Assembly: GCA_001897995.1 (NCBI GenBank)
Contig: MKRV01000210.1
Location: 1-64,000 of the forward strand
DNA: 64,000 bases
Direction: 5' to 3'
Origin: Alphaproteobacteria bacterium 65-37
Lineage (GTDB): Bacteria > Pseudomonadota > Alphaproteobacteria > Reyranellales > Reyranellaceae
This document shows positions 9,125-18,178 of this stretch, piece after piece (positions within the stretch are counted from its first letter, which is position 1; each line of letters opens with the position of its first letter). Below the pieces are notes generated by a model. It was given only the letters and a program-made list of their open reading frames with translations, was not told where the DNA came from and searched no databases. Both the position numbers and the translations under genes were made by a program.

Positions 9125-9460
9125 GCTGTTGGCTTGCATCTGCACGACACAAGAGGCACGGGGCTGCCATCTGCCTTAGCGGGCCTTCAGCTTGGCGTGA
9201 CTGAGTTCGATGCTTCCATAGCCGGTCTCGGAGGCTGCCCGTTCGCGGCAACCGATGGAGCAGCAGGCAACATATGCACCGAGGACTTCGCTTTCATGTG
9301 TGAAGAAATGGGCATCTCCACTGGCCTCGACATTGAAAAGCTCATCGAAGCAGCCTGGATTGCCGAGGAAGTTGTTGGGCGCCCCCTGCCGGGCCATGTG
9401 ATGCGCGGCGGGACATTGACGGCATCCCGATCGAGAAGCTCGGGGTATCGAGCAGCTTAA
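9125..9460 (+). pseudogene. Hydroxymethylglutaryl-CoA lyase, C-terminal fragment
   Basis: About 105 codons match the end of HMG-CoA lyases (HMGL-like TIM barrel): LHLHDTRGTG with the two metal-binding histidines, VTEFDASIAGLGGCPFA, including the active-site cysteine region, and the ending EEVVGRPLPGHVMRGG. The first two thirds of the gene are gone. It follows the dehydrogenase fragment with at most a few bases between them. HMG-CoA lyase and acyl-CoA dehydrogenase occur together in leucine/isovalerate operons, so both pieces may come from one lost operon. Confidence 0.8.
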
Positions 9461-9591
9461 CACTTCAAACGTACGATTCCTTGATATCGTTAGCATATCC
9501 GCATTGCTCCAGCCATGTCTGTCCTCGCAGCGAATTGATCCTTGTCGAACAACTGCGTTGATCCATACCAGTCCACTCGGGAGACCATGCC

Positions 9592-10439
9592 ATGTTCAGG
9601 GGCGGCCTTCTCGCCGGTAAGCGCATTCTGGTGACCGGTGGCGGGTCCGGCCTCGGTGCGGCAATGGTGCGGCGCTTCATGGAACTCGGCGCGGAACTCT
9701 TCATCTGCGGCCGGCGTCGCGACACGCTTCACTCCGCCGCCGAGTCTATGGCGAAGGATACGGGAGGCAAGGTCACACCCGTGCTCTGCGACATCCGGGT
9801 TAGCGCCGCTGTCGACGAGATGATGAGTACGATCTGGGAAAGTGGCCCTTGTCCGTCCTCGTCAATAACGCGGCCGGCAACTTCATTGCCCAGACGCATC
9901 AGTTGTCTTTTGGGGCTGCCGACACGATCTTGGCCACGACTTTGCATGGTGCGCTGTACTGCACGTTAGCCGCGGGTCGACGTTGGATTGAGAACGCAGA
10001 CAAAGGCGTGGTGCTGAGCATACTCTCGACATCGACGCGCACAGGCCGTGCTTTCACGGTCCCTTCGGCGATGTCAAAGTCGGCAGTACTCGCCATGACG
10101 CGTATTCTTGCGGTCGAGTGGGGACCACGCGGGGTACGAAGCGTCGCACTCGCCCCCGGTCCCTTTCCCATTCCCGGTGCTTGGGAACGTCTCTACCCCG
10201 CTGAGCGTGAGAGTGCTGCCAGTATTACAATGAAGAACCCGCTTTGTCGGGTTGGCAATCCAGAGGAACTTACCAACTTGGCCGCTTATCTGGTTTCGGA
10301 CCAAGCCGGATATATCAACGGCGAGATGATCGCTATCGACGGTGGCCAGCATCTACGCACCTCCGGCGTCGAAGACCTCCTCACCTGGAGCGATCAGCAG
10401 TGGGCGGAGACTCGGGCGAACCGCGCGAAGCGCTCGTAG
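9592..10439 (+). pseudogene. Short-chain dehydrogenase (2,4-dienoyl-CoA reductase-like), frameshifted
   Basis: Two overlapping frames together encode one SDR of about 282 residues. The first has the cofactor motif TGGGSGLG; the second resumes at VLVNNAAGNF and continues to GQHL near the C-terminus. The switch needs one extra base at about 9845-9848, within a CCC run. The usual catalytic YxxxK is not seen: the aligned stretch reads VPSAMSKSAV, with Ser for Tyr, as happens in the 2,4-dienoyl-CoA reductase branch, which suggests a role in unsaturated acyl-CoA degradation. A good ribosome site (GGGAG, 9579-9583) precedes ATG 9592. The gene looks otherwise intact, so a sequencing error is possible. 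Confidence 0.75.
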
Positions 10440-10588
10440 CTTCTCTCGAGCATCGCCTCGCTTGAGCAGGTGAAGCGGCACCCGCAGCCTGATGACACAG
10501 GAGCTCGAGTTTTCAGTAGGTCTACAAGACTGAGCATGATCGACAAAACAGGCGCGCCAATTATAGCGATGTCAGTGCATTGATAATT

Positions 10589-10606
10589 GATAGGTAGCTT
10601 GCTATC
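10589..10606 (+). promoter_or_regulatory. Palindrome upstream of marR, probable MarR operator
   Basis: GATAGGTAGCTTGCTATC is an 18-bp inverted repeat (outer arms GATAG/CTATC, centre AGCT; four mismatched positions) ending 9 bases before the regulator start. MarR proteins commonly bind such sites and repress their own operon. Confidence 0.5.
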
Positions 10607-10614
10607 CATTATCC

Positions 10615-11079
10615 ATGGAGAAGGGCAGGAAGATCGCCGCGCTGGATTTCGGATTCCGCGCGACGCGCATTTCACGGCGGCTGAGGCAACTCGTGGACAG
10701 TGAGCTTGCCGCTTACGGATTGACCGAGGCGACATGGCGGCCGCTTGCCTATGTCGGCCGGCTGGGCGCCGGCGTGCGGCAGAGCGAGCTTGCCGCGGCG
10801 CTCGGCCTCGAAGGCCCCTCGCTCGTGCGGCTGCTCGACAATCTCGAACGGCGGGGCCTGATCGAGCGGCGCGAGCACAAGAGCGACCGTCGCGTCCGCG
10901 GCATCTACCTCACCCCATCGGGGCGCGAGCTACAGCGCCGCGTGACCAGCATCAGCGACGGTGTCCAGCAGCGGCTGCTCGCCGCCGCGTCCCCGGCCGA
11001 CCTCGCCGCCTGTGGGCGGCTGTTCAGCCTCATCGAAAAGGCGCTCGAACAGCCGTCGCGCGCCGCGAAGGTGGCCTGA
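10615..11079 (+). CDS. MarR-family transcriptional regulator
   Basis: The 154-residue protein has the MarR winged helix: a dimerisation helix, then GVRQSELAAALGLEGPSLVRLLDNLERRG as helix-turn-helix (residues about 58-84) and the wing KSDRRVRGIYLTPSG. It is the first gene of a three-gene unit; the next start follows its stop by one base. A palindrome just upstream suggests autorepression. Together with an alpha/beta hydrolase and an MFS exporter this looks like an inducible detoxification unit. Confidence 0.9.
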   Translation: MEKGRKIAALDFGFRATRISRRLRQLVDSELAAYGLTEATWRPLAYVGRLGAGVRQSELAAALGLEGPSLVRLLDNLERRGLIERREHKSDRRVRGIYLTPSGRELQRRVTSISDGVQQRLLAAASPADLAACGRLFSLIEKALEQPSRAAKVA

Positions 11080-11080
11080 C

Positions 11081-11983
11081 ATGGAGATCGCTTCGTCCGC
11101 TACCACTCCCTCCTCTTCCTCTCTCGCCTCGACGCCCTTGCGTTTCGCCATGGCGGACGGCGTGCAGATTGCCGCCGATGCCTGGGGCCGCCCGGACGAT
11201 CCGCCGGCGCTGCTATTGCATGGCGGCGGACAGACCCGGCACGCGTGGAAGGGCACGGCGGCGGTGCTTGCCGGTCACGGCTATTACGCCGTTGCGGCCG
11301 ATCTTCGCGGCCATGGCGAGAGTGGCTGGTCGCCCGATGGGCGCTATCCGATCGAGCGCTTCGCTGAGGATGTGCGGACGCTGGCCGCCGGCTTTGCGCG
11401 CAAGCCCGTGCTGATCGGCGCGTCGCTCGGCGGCATCGCCAGCCTGGTCGCCGCCGGCGAGGCGGCGCAGCCGATCGCCCGCGCGCTGGTTCTGGTCGAC
11501 GTCACGCCGCGGGTCGATCCCGCCGGCGTCGATCGTATCCGCGGCTTCATGGCGGCGCGCATCGACGACGGCTTCGGGACGCTGGAAGAGGCCGCCGACG
11601 CCATCGCGCAATATCTGCCCCACCGGCCGCGGCCCAAGCGCCTCGACGGCCTGCGCAAGAACCTGCGGCTGGGCGACGACGGCCGTTTCCGCTGGCATTG
11701 GGATCCCGCCTTCGTGCGCGACGTCTCGCGGCGCACCGACAGCGACCGCGAGGTGCGGATGACCCGGGCGGCGCAGCGGCTGAACGCGCCGCTGCTGCTG
11801 GTGCGCGGTGGTTCGAGCGAGCTGGTGTCGGAAGAGATCGCGCGCGAGTTCGTGGCCAAGGTCCCGAACGCCCGCTACGTCGACGTGCATGGCGCCTCTC
11901 ACATGGTGGCGGGCGACGTCAACGATCCCTTTACCGACCAGGTCGTGGCCTTTCTCGACAGCCTGCCGCAGCCCGGCCCATGA
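11081..11983 (+). CDS. Alpha/beta hydrolase
   Basis: The 300-residue protein has the alpha/beta hydrolase layout: oxyanion-hole box HGGG (residues 47-50), DLRGHGES, nucleophile elbow GAS115LGG, and a C-terminal GASHM that supplies the catalytic histidine. It resembles peroxidase-like and C-C bond hydrolases of the epoxide hydrolase-related group, but the substrate is not predictable. I chose ATG 11081, one base after the marR stop. Its last codons overlap the MFS gene by ATGA, indicating translational coupling. Confidence 0.88.
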   Translation: MEIASSATTPSSSSLASTPLRFAMADGVQIAADAWGRPDDPPALLLHGGGQTRHAWKGTAAVLAGHGYYAVAADLRGHGESGWSPDGRYPIERFAEDVRTLAAGFARKPVLIGASLGGIASLVAAGEAAQPIARALVLVDVTPRVDPAGVDRIRGFMAARIDDGFGTLEEAADAIAQYLPHRPRPKRLDGLRKNLRLGDDGRFRWHWDPAFVRDVSRRTDSDREVRMTRAAQRLNAPLLLVRGGSSELVSEEIAREFVAKVPNARYVDVHGASHMVAGDVNDPFTDQVVAFLDSLPQPGP

Positions 11984-13164
11984 CCGCCCAGGCCGCGCCG
12001 CGGCCGCGCGGCGTCGTACTGGCAGCCATCGCCTGCAGCGGCACGATGGCAATGCATATCTTCGTGCCGGCTCTGCCGGCCGTGGCGCGCGACTTCGGAA
12101 CCAGCGCGGCGGCGGCGCAGCTCACCCTCACCGTCTATCTGGTCGGCATCGCCGGCGGCCAGCTCGTCTACGGGCCGCTGTCGGACCGCTTCGGCCGCCG
12201 CCCCGTGCTTCTCTTCTCGCTGGCGCGGTTCCTGGTGGCGAGCCTCGTGGGCGCGCTCGCGCCGGCGATCGATTGGCTGATCGCCGCCCGCGTGGTGCAG
12301 GCGCTGGGGGCGTGCGGCGGCCTGGTGCTGGGCCGCGCCATGGCGCGCGACGGCGCGAGCCCCGAACAGGCCGCGCGCCAACTCGCGCTGCTGGTCATGG
12401 TCATGACGGTGTCACCCGCCGTGGCGCCGCTGCTGGGCGGGCTGGTCGCCGAAGCGGTGGGTTGGCGCGGCATCTTCATGTTGCTCAGCCTCGCTGCGGC
12501 GGCGTTGCTCGCGCTCACCGTCGTCGCGGTCCCCGAAACCAACTACCAGCGCTCGCCCCTGCCCGGCATCCGCGCGCTGCTCGCGGTCTACGGCCAGCTT
12601 GCGGCGCGCGCGGACTTTCGCGGCTACGCCATCGGTGGCGCCTGCATGTCGACCAGCCTCTACGCCTTCCTGTCGGCCTCGCCGTTCCTTTTCATGGACC
12701 TGCTGCACCGGCCGGCGGGAGAGATCGGCTTCTACTACATGGGTGTCGTGGCCGGCATCACGGCGGGGAGCTGGCTGGCCAGCCGCCTCACCCGGCGTGT
12801 CGGCATCAACGGCCTGCTGCGCCTGGGCGCCAGCCTCGGCATGGCAGGCGCGGCCGGCCTGCTGGCGCTGCATCTCACGCACGCGTTGAGCGTCCCGGCC
12901 CTCCTCGCCACCATGCTGCTGTTCGCGCTCGGCGCCGGCATCACCAGCCCGACCGCGACCGCCCGCACGCTCAGCGTCGATCCGCAGCGCATCGGCGCCA
13001 CTTCCGGCCTCTACGGCTGCATGCAGATGGCCTACGGCGCGCTCTGCACACTGCTGGTCGGGCTTTGGCATGACGGGACGGCGCTGCCTGTCGCCCTCAT
13101 CCTACTGGCCTCCGCCACGATCTCGCAGGTCTCGTTCTTCATCGTGCGGAAGAGCGCATTCTAA
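11980..13164 (+). CDS. MFS drug-resistance transporter, Bcr/CflA family
   Basis: The 394-residue protein has 12 predicted membrane helices. The MFS loop signature GPLSDRFGRRP lies between helices 2 and 3, and the Bcr/CflA-type motif is present in helices 4-5 (GRAMARDGA, SPAVAPLLGG). It starts inside the hydrolase stop (ATGA). By family it is a proton-driven exporter for drugs or small metabolites. Its last 26 bases overlap the end of the convergent LysR-derived frame. Confidence 0.9.
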   Translation: MTAQAAPRPRGVVLAAIACSGTMAMHIFVPALPAVARDFGTSAAAAQLTLTVYLVGIAGGQLVYGPLSDRFGRRPVLLFSLARFLVASLVGALAPAIDWLIAARVVQALGACGGLVLGRAMARDGASPEQAARQLALLVMVMTVSPAVAPLLGGLVAEAVGWRGIFMLLSLAAAALLALTVVAVPETNYQRSPLPGIRALLAVYGQLAARADFRGYAIGGACMSTSLYAFLSASPFLFMDLLHRPAGEIGFYYMGVVAGITAGSWLASRLTRRVGINGLLRLGASLGMAGAAGLLALHLTHALSVPALLATMLLFALGAGITSPTATARTLSVDPQRIGATSGLYGCMQMAYGALCTLLVGLWHDGTALPVALILLASATISQVSFFIVRKSAF

Positions 13165-13416
13165 GCGCTTGCGGGCAGTCAGGACGTGCTCCTGCACGTC
13201 TTGCCCATGCCAGTAGCCTACGGGTTTGTCGGTATGACACAGCACGGCCAGCTGTGGTCTCCGCCTTAGCGCGCGAGGGATCGTTATCGGATGGCGAAGA
13301 CGCCCCTCTTTCGGCTCCAACCGAGAGGCGGCTTCGTGAGGCCGCTCGCAAGGCGGCCGAATAGAGCCCGGTCCGGCTATCCGGACGCGCCTGAGAGTTA
13401 CTAGCCGACAACAGTT

Positions 13417-13987
13417 TGATGACCCTAACCACTGCGCATTCCTCGATCGTTAGCGACTCGAACTTGAATTCAGGGTGATGCCCGTCGAGCACCATGATCG
13501 CCATATCGGCTGTTCCATCGGTGAGTTCTGCCAGTGCTGGGCCGGCAGGCAGATCGTGCAACTTGACCTCGGTCTGACCGTGCGACTGCATATAGCGTCT
13601 AATGATGGGCAGCAGGACAACAGCAGATAGCATTGGGGGCGCCGCAATGGTCACTCTGCGCTTCTTTATCTCCGCCTCACCACGAAATGTATCCAGCAAG
13701 ATCCGTAGGTCGCGCAGGGTTGCGTTGCCTGTCGTCTGCAGGCGTTCACCGGCGTCAGTTAGAGCGATGCGTCGTGTGGTGCGCGAGAACAGCGCCATCC
13801 CCAACATATCTTCGAGTCGCTGCACGCGGCTCGTAATAGACGGCTGGGATAGTCCGAGCATTTCGGCAGCACGACTAAAACTGCCAGACTCCGCAACGGC
13901 AAGGAAGGTTTCAAGCTCTTCGAGCTTGAACTTCAGCCGGGGCAGCGCCTTGCCGGGCGTTACGACCGTAAGCGTCTTGTCTCGCAT
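13417..13987 (-). pseudogene. LysR-family regulator, effector domain truncated
   Basis: Codons 1-190 are a normal LysR start: the helix-turn-helix (LEELETFLAVAESGSFSRAAEMLGLSQPSITSRVQRLE, residues 22-59) and the first half of the effector domain up to IEECAVVRV. After that the frame stays open to 13139 but reads an Arg/Ser-rich tail unlike any LysR, so the second effector lobe is lost. A different frame nearby (about 13180-13300) reads like real coding sequence (AVLCHTDKPVGYWHGQDVQ) that I do not recognise and may be the piece that replaced it. The DNA-binding part could still be made. Confidence 0.75.
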
Positions 13988-14584
13988 AGCGTTTCCTTGA
14001 GATCCTTCTCCAGGACGTCCTTCGAACTGCGCAGCCTCGGTTTCACGGACAATCAGCCGAGCCTTACCGGCGTATACTGTTTGGCCTTAAATGCACAATC
14101 CAATGACGCTACCGCACTGCAGAGCCTCGATGGGGTCGAGTAGGCGTGTCCGTCGGATGCGACCTGCAGATCAGTCGCTTCGACGGACGGCCGCCGCAGC
14201 GGCATGATGGCGATGTCCGCAGCGCGGCATGATCATCTCACGCTTGCGGCTCATACGCTCAATTCATGCTGCGAGGCCGCGCAACTTCAGCAATCCGCTT
14301 CATTGCCCCCGTACGATTTTCGAGCCATTCCAATAGGGTCGAGAGACCGCGGGATTTGAGGAGCAGCTTGCGCCGCGTCATCAAGTGCTAAAGCGTCACG
14401 AGCGTTTCGTGGGCTCCGCTACATATGGACCAGACCGCGATGACCTAGGATACTTTCTTCTTCCCCCGCTCCCTCTGTCGACGCGACCTCGGTCGCCCGT
14501 GTTGCCGGTTCGGCTGAACCGGACCTTCCCGATCATTTTGTCAGAGACGAGAGGCCGGCCCGCGAGGCCGGCAGGAGGAGAGTC
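13988..14584. other. 600 bp without a recognisable gene, upstream of cysH
   Basis: One 40-codon frame on the minus strand (14259-14381) is too short to judge. Just before cysH, GCCGGC occurs twice separated by 7 bases (14560-14578) and could form a hairpin in the leader. I see no SAM, cobalamin or other known riboswitch core. The cys operon promoter presumably lies here, but I could not fix it. Confidence 0.5.
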
Positions 14585-15313
14585 ATGTCCGATGCGGACC
14601 GGCCGCCATCCGCCGCCGCCAATGTCGCCGAACTGCAACGGCGATTGGGCTATGCACCGCCAGGTCGACTTCTATGGGCGGCCATTCGCGAGCTGTTTCC
14701 CGCGCGAATCGCGGTCGTCTCGTCGTTCGGCGCCGAATCAGCCGTGTTGCTGCACCTCGTCACCGCGATCGATCCGGCGACGCCGGTCCTGTTCATCGAT
14801 ACCGGCCGCCATTTCATCGAGACGCTGCGATACCGCGATCGCCTCAAGGCTCATCTCGGTCTGCGGGACGTGCGCAGCGTCGGGCCGACCGCCGAAGAGA
14901 TCGCCCGTCTCGATCCTGACGGCTCGCGCGCGACGTGGGATCCTGAGGGGTGCTGCGCCTTCCGCAAGACCGCGCCGCTGCAGCGCGCGCTCGGCGGCTT
15001 CGACGCCTGGGTGTCCGGCCGCAAGCGCTTCCAGGCCGCCACACGACTCGATCTCCCGGCGTTCGAGGCCGACGGCGCGCATGTGAAGATCAACCCGCTG
15101 GCGAGCTGGAGCGCATCGGATCTCGCCGCTTATGCCGTCAGGCACGGGCTGCCGCCCCATCCCCTGGTCGCCCAGGGCTTTGCCTCGATCGGCTGTGCGT
15201 CGTGCACCTCGGCTGTGCGGCCCGGCGAGGAGCAGCGCGCCGGGCGCTGGCGCGGCTTCGACAAGACCGAATGCGGAATCCACCTGTCCCTCCAACATCC
15301 TGCCGGAAAGTAG
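14585..15313 (+). CDS. cysH: Adenylyl-sulfate (APS) reductase, assimilatory
   Basis: The enzyme reduces activated sulfate to sulfite with thioredoxin. The 242-residue protein has the PP-loop-like SSFGAES (46-52), the paired cysteines C123-C124 and C204-x2-C207 that hold a 4Fe-4S cluster, and the catalytic C230 in KTECGIH. The four cluster cysteines mark it as the APS-reducing bacterial/plant type rather than the PAPS-specific E. coli type. An AGGAGGAGA ribosome site sits just ahead of ATG 14585. It starts the cysH-cysD-cysNC operon. Confidence 0.94.
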   Translation: MSDADRPPSAAANVAELQRRLGYAPPGRLLWAAIRELFPARIAVVSSFGAESAVLLHLVTAIDPATPVLFIDTGRHFIETLRYRDRLKAHLGLRDVRSVGPTAEEIARLDPDGSRATWDPEGCCAFRKTAPLQRALGGFDAWVSGRKRFQAATRLDLPAFEADGAHVKINPLASWSASDLAAYAVRHGLPPHPLVAQGFASIGCASCTSAVRPGEEQRAGRWRGFDKTECGIHLSLQHPAGK

Positions 15314-15320
15314 AGCCTCC

Positions 15321-16289
15321 ATGCCTGCCCCTGCGACCGCCGCCCGCGCGGCCATCGAAATAGCCGCCGCCGCAGCTGCGGAGCGGTCTCGTCTGTCGCC
15401 GCACCTGCAGCGCCTGGAGGACGAGGCGATCCATATCCTGCGCGAGGTCGTGGCCGAGTTCCGCAGGCCCGCGATGCTCTACTCGGTGGGCAAGGACTCG
15501 AGCGTGATGCTGCATCTTGCGCGCAAGGCTTTCTTTCCGGCGCCACCGCCCTTTCCTTTCCTGCACATCGCCACAGGTTGGGATTTCCGTGCGCTGCTCG
15601 ACCATCGCGACCGGATGGCCGCCGAATACGGCCTCGAGCTCCTCGTGCACAGCAACGAGCAGGCCGGGCGCGCGGGCATCAATCCTTTCGAGACCGAGAT
15701 CGGTGAATATTCCCGTCTCATGCTCACCGAGGCGCTGAAGGAAGCGCTCGATCGATACGGAGTCGACGCCGCCCTGGGCGGCGGCCGGCGCGACGAGGAA
15801 AAGTCGCGCGCCAAGGAACGCATCTTCTCGCGCCGCAATGCCGGCCACGTCTGGGACCCGCGCGACCAGCGGCCGGAACTGTGGCGCCTGTTCAACACGC
15901 GTCTGGCGCCCGGCGACACGATGCGGGTCTTCCCGTTGTCGAACTGGACCGAGCTCGACGTCTGGACCTACATCCAGGCCGAGGCGATCCCCATCGTCCC
16001 GCTCTATCTTGCCGCCGAGCGGTGGGTGGTGGAGCGCGGCGGCGCGCTGATCGCGGTCGACGACGAGCGCATGCGCTTCCTGCCGGGCGAGAAGACGGTC
16101 AGGCGCCAGGTGCGTTTCCGCACGCTGGGCTGCTGGCCGCTCACCGGCGCGGTCCAGTCGAGGGCGGACGACGTGGCCAGCGTCGTCGCCGAGCTCTTCG
16201 ACACGCGCTCGTCCGAACGGCAGGGCCGCCTGGTCGACGCCGCCGTGCAGGCCTCCATGGAGCGCAAGAAACGGGAGGGCTATTTCTGA
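15321..16289 (+). CDS. cysD: Sulfate adenylyltransferase subunit 2
   Basis: This is the ATP-pyrophosphatase-fold subunit that makes APS from ATP and sulfate with CysN. The 322 residues include the PP-loop SVGKDS (55-60), the family segments [12 protein letters not shown] and [15 protein letters not shown], and the C-terminal WPLTGAV region. ATG 15321 follows the cysH stop by 7 bases. The stop overlaps the cysNC start (TGATG). An alanine-rich N-terminal extension of about 22 residues precedes the conserved part. Confidence 0.95.
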   Translation: MPAPATAARAAIEIAAAAAAERSRLSPHLQRLEDEAIHILREVVAEFRRPAMLYSVGKDSSVMLHLARKAFFPAPPPFPFLHIATGWDFRALLDHRDRMAAEYGLELLVHSNEQAGRAGINPFETEIGEYSRLMLTEALKEALDRYGVDAALGGGRRDEEKSRAKERIFSRRNAGHVWDPRDQRPELWRLFNTRLAPGDTMRVFPLSNWTELDVWTYIQAEAIPIVPLYLAAERWVVERGGALIAVDDERMRFLPGEKTVRRQVRFRTLGCWPLTGAVQSRADDVASVVAELFDTRSSERQGRLVDAAVQASMERKKREGYF

Positions 16290-18169
16290 TGCCCGACACG
16301 CTCGCGCCCCCAGCCAACGACGCGCTGCCGCTCGCCAGCCGCAGCGAGCTGCGTTTCCTCACCTGCGGCTCGGTCGACGACGGCAAGTCGACCTTGATCG
16401 GCCGCCTGATCAACGACGCGTCCGGTCTGTTCGAGGACCAGATCAGGTCGCTGCAGGACGAATCGCGCCGCTTCGGCACGACCGACGACGACATCGACTT
16501 CGCCCTTCTGCTCGACGGGCTGGAAGCCGAGCGCGAGCAGGGCATCACCATCGATGTCGCCTACCGCTTCTTCTCGACGGCGCGGCGTGCCTTCGTGGTG
16601 GCCGACACGCCAGGCCACCAGCAATACACCCGCAACATGGCGACCGGCGCCTCCAATGCCGAGCTCGCCATCCTGCTGGTTGATGCGCGCAAGGGGTTGC
16701 TGGAGCAGACCCGCCGGCACGCCGCCATCGTGTCGCTGCTTGGCATCCGCCATATCGTTCTGGCGGTGAACAAGATCGACCTGGTCAATTTTTCCGAGGC
16801 GCGCTTTCGTGAGATCGCCGCCGCCTTCGCGGCGTTTGCCGGTCCGCTCGGCTTCCATTCGGTGGTGGCGATCCCGCTCTCGGCGCGACTGGGCGACAAT
16901 GTCGCCGAGCGCAGCGGACGCACGCCCTGGTACGAGGGCCCATCGCTGCTGGCGTATCTCGAGTCGGTCGAGACCGACCCCGAGGCAGCCGAGGCGCCGC
17001 TGCGCTTCCCGGTGCAATGGGTGAACCGGCCCGATGCCGATTTCCGCGGCTTCGCCGGCACGGTGGCGAGCGGGCGCGTCCGGGTCGGCGATCCGGTCGT
17101 CGTGGCGGGCTCCGGCCGGACCACTCAGGTCGCGCGCATCGTGGGCTTCGACGGCGACCTGCAGAGCGCGGAGGCCGGTCGCTCGGTGACGCTCACGCTC
17201 TGCGACGAGATCGACATCGTGCGCGGCGACCTGCTGGCCGATCCCAGGCGGCGGCCCGTCGTCACCCAGCGCTTCGCCGCCGACCTCGTCTGGATGGACG
17301 AGTCGGCCGCCCGGCCGGGCAAGCGGTTCCTGTTGAAGATCGGCACCGCCACGGTGCCGGCCAACCTGTCGCGCATTGCCGAGACGCTCGATATCGATTC
17401 GCTGCAGCGCGCGCCGGCGGCGGAGCTCGTGCTGAACGCAATCGGCCGAGTAGAGATCGAAGCCGGCGCGCCGGTCGCGTTCGATCCCTATGCCGACAAT
17501 CGCGGCACCGGTGCCTTCATCCTGATCGACCGCTCGACCTTGCGCACCGCGGCAGCGGGCATGGTGGTCGAAAGCCTGGACGCCGCGCGCGACGTGCATC
17601 GCCATGCCGAGGCGGTGACGCCGGCCCTGCGCGCCGATCTCAAGGCGCAGCAGCCGCTGGTGGTCTGGCTGACCGGCCTGCCGGGATCGGGCAAATCGAC
17701 CATCGCCAACATCGTCGAACGCAAACTGGCGGCGGCCGGGCGCCATACGATGCTGCTCGACGGCGACAATCTCCGCCAGGGCCTGAATGCCGACCTCGGT
17801 TTCGATGCGGCGGCACGCTCGGAAAATGTGCGCCGCGTGGGTGAAGTCGCGAAGCTCTTGGCCGATGCCGGCCTGATCGCGATCGTGGCACTGGTCTCGC
17901 CCTTCCAGGCCGACCGGACGCGCGCCGCGGCGCTGCTGCCCGAAGGCCGGTTCCTCGAAGTCTTCGTCGATACGCCGTTGGCGATTTGCCGCCAGCGCGA
18001 CCCCAAAGGCCTCTATCGGAAGGCGGAGCAAGGCCAGCTCGCTCATCTTACGGGCCGCGACCAGCCCTATGAAGCGCCAGAAGACCCCGCCCTCGTGCTG
18101 AATACGGCCGAGCTCGGCGCCGAAGAGGCGGCCGATCGGGTGATCGAACTGGTGCTCGAGCGCACCTAG
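16289..18169 (+). CDS. cysNC: Bifunctional sulfate adenylyltransferase subunit 1 / APS kinase
   Basis: The 626-residue fusion has an EF-Tu-like GTPase (P-loop GSVDDGKST 27-35, DTPGH 106-110, NKID 161-164) with two beta-barrel domains to about residue 440, then an APS kinase domain with its own P-loop GLPGSGKST (463-471) and DGDNLRQGLN. GTP hydrolysis drives APS synthesis by CysD, and the kinase half makes PAPS. Because the operon encodes an APS-type reductase, the kinase activity probably serves sulfation or a second route rather than reduction. Its start overlaps the cysD stop. Confidence 0.95.
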   Translation: MPDTLAPPANDALPLASRSELRFLTCGSVDDGKSTLIGRLINDASGLFEDQIRSLQDESRRFGTTDDDIDFALLLDGLEAEREQGITIDVAYRFFSTARRAFVVADTPGHQQYTRNMATGASNAELAILLVDARKGLLEQTRRHAAIVSLLGIRHIVLAVNKIDLVNFSEARFREIAAAFAAFAGPLGFHSVVAIPLSARLGDNVAERSGRTPWYEGPSLLAYLESVETDPEAAEAPLRFPVQWVNRPDADFRGFAGTVASGRVRVGDPVVVAGSGRTTQVARIVGFDGDLQSAEAGRSVTLTLCDEIDIVRGDLLADPRRRPVVTQRFAADLVWMDESAARPGKRFLLKIGTATVPANLSRIAETLDIDSLQRAPAAELVLNAIGRVEIEAGAPVAFDPYADNRGTGAFILIDRSTLRTAAAGMVVESLDAARDVHRHAEAVTPALRADLKAQQPLVVWLTGLPGSGKSTIANIVERKLAAAGRHTMLLDGDNLRQGLNADLGFDAAARSENVRRVGEVAKLLADAGLIAIVALVSPFQADRTRAAALLPEGRFLEVFVDTPLAICRQRDPKGLYRKAEQGQLAHLTGRDQPYEAPEDPALVLNTAELGAEEAADRVIELVLERT

Positions 18170-18178
18170 CCCCACAGC

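Noticed and set aside
14259-14381. 40-codon minus-strand gene
   Set aside because: Too short and without similarity or ribosome site to support it.
14400-14584. Riboswitch in the cysH leader
   Set aside because: A GCCGGC repeat could form a hairpin, but no conserved riboswitch core was found.
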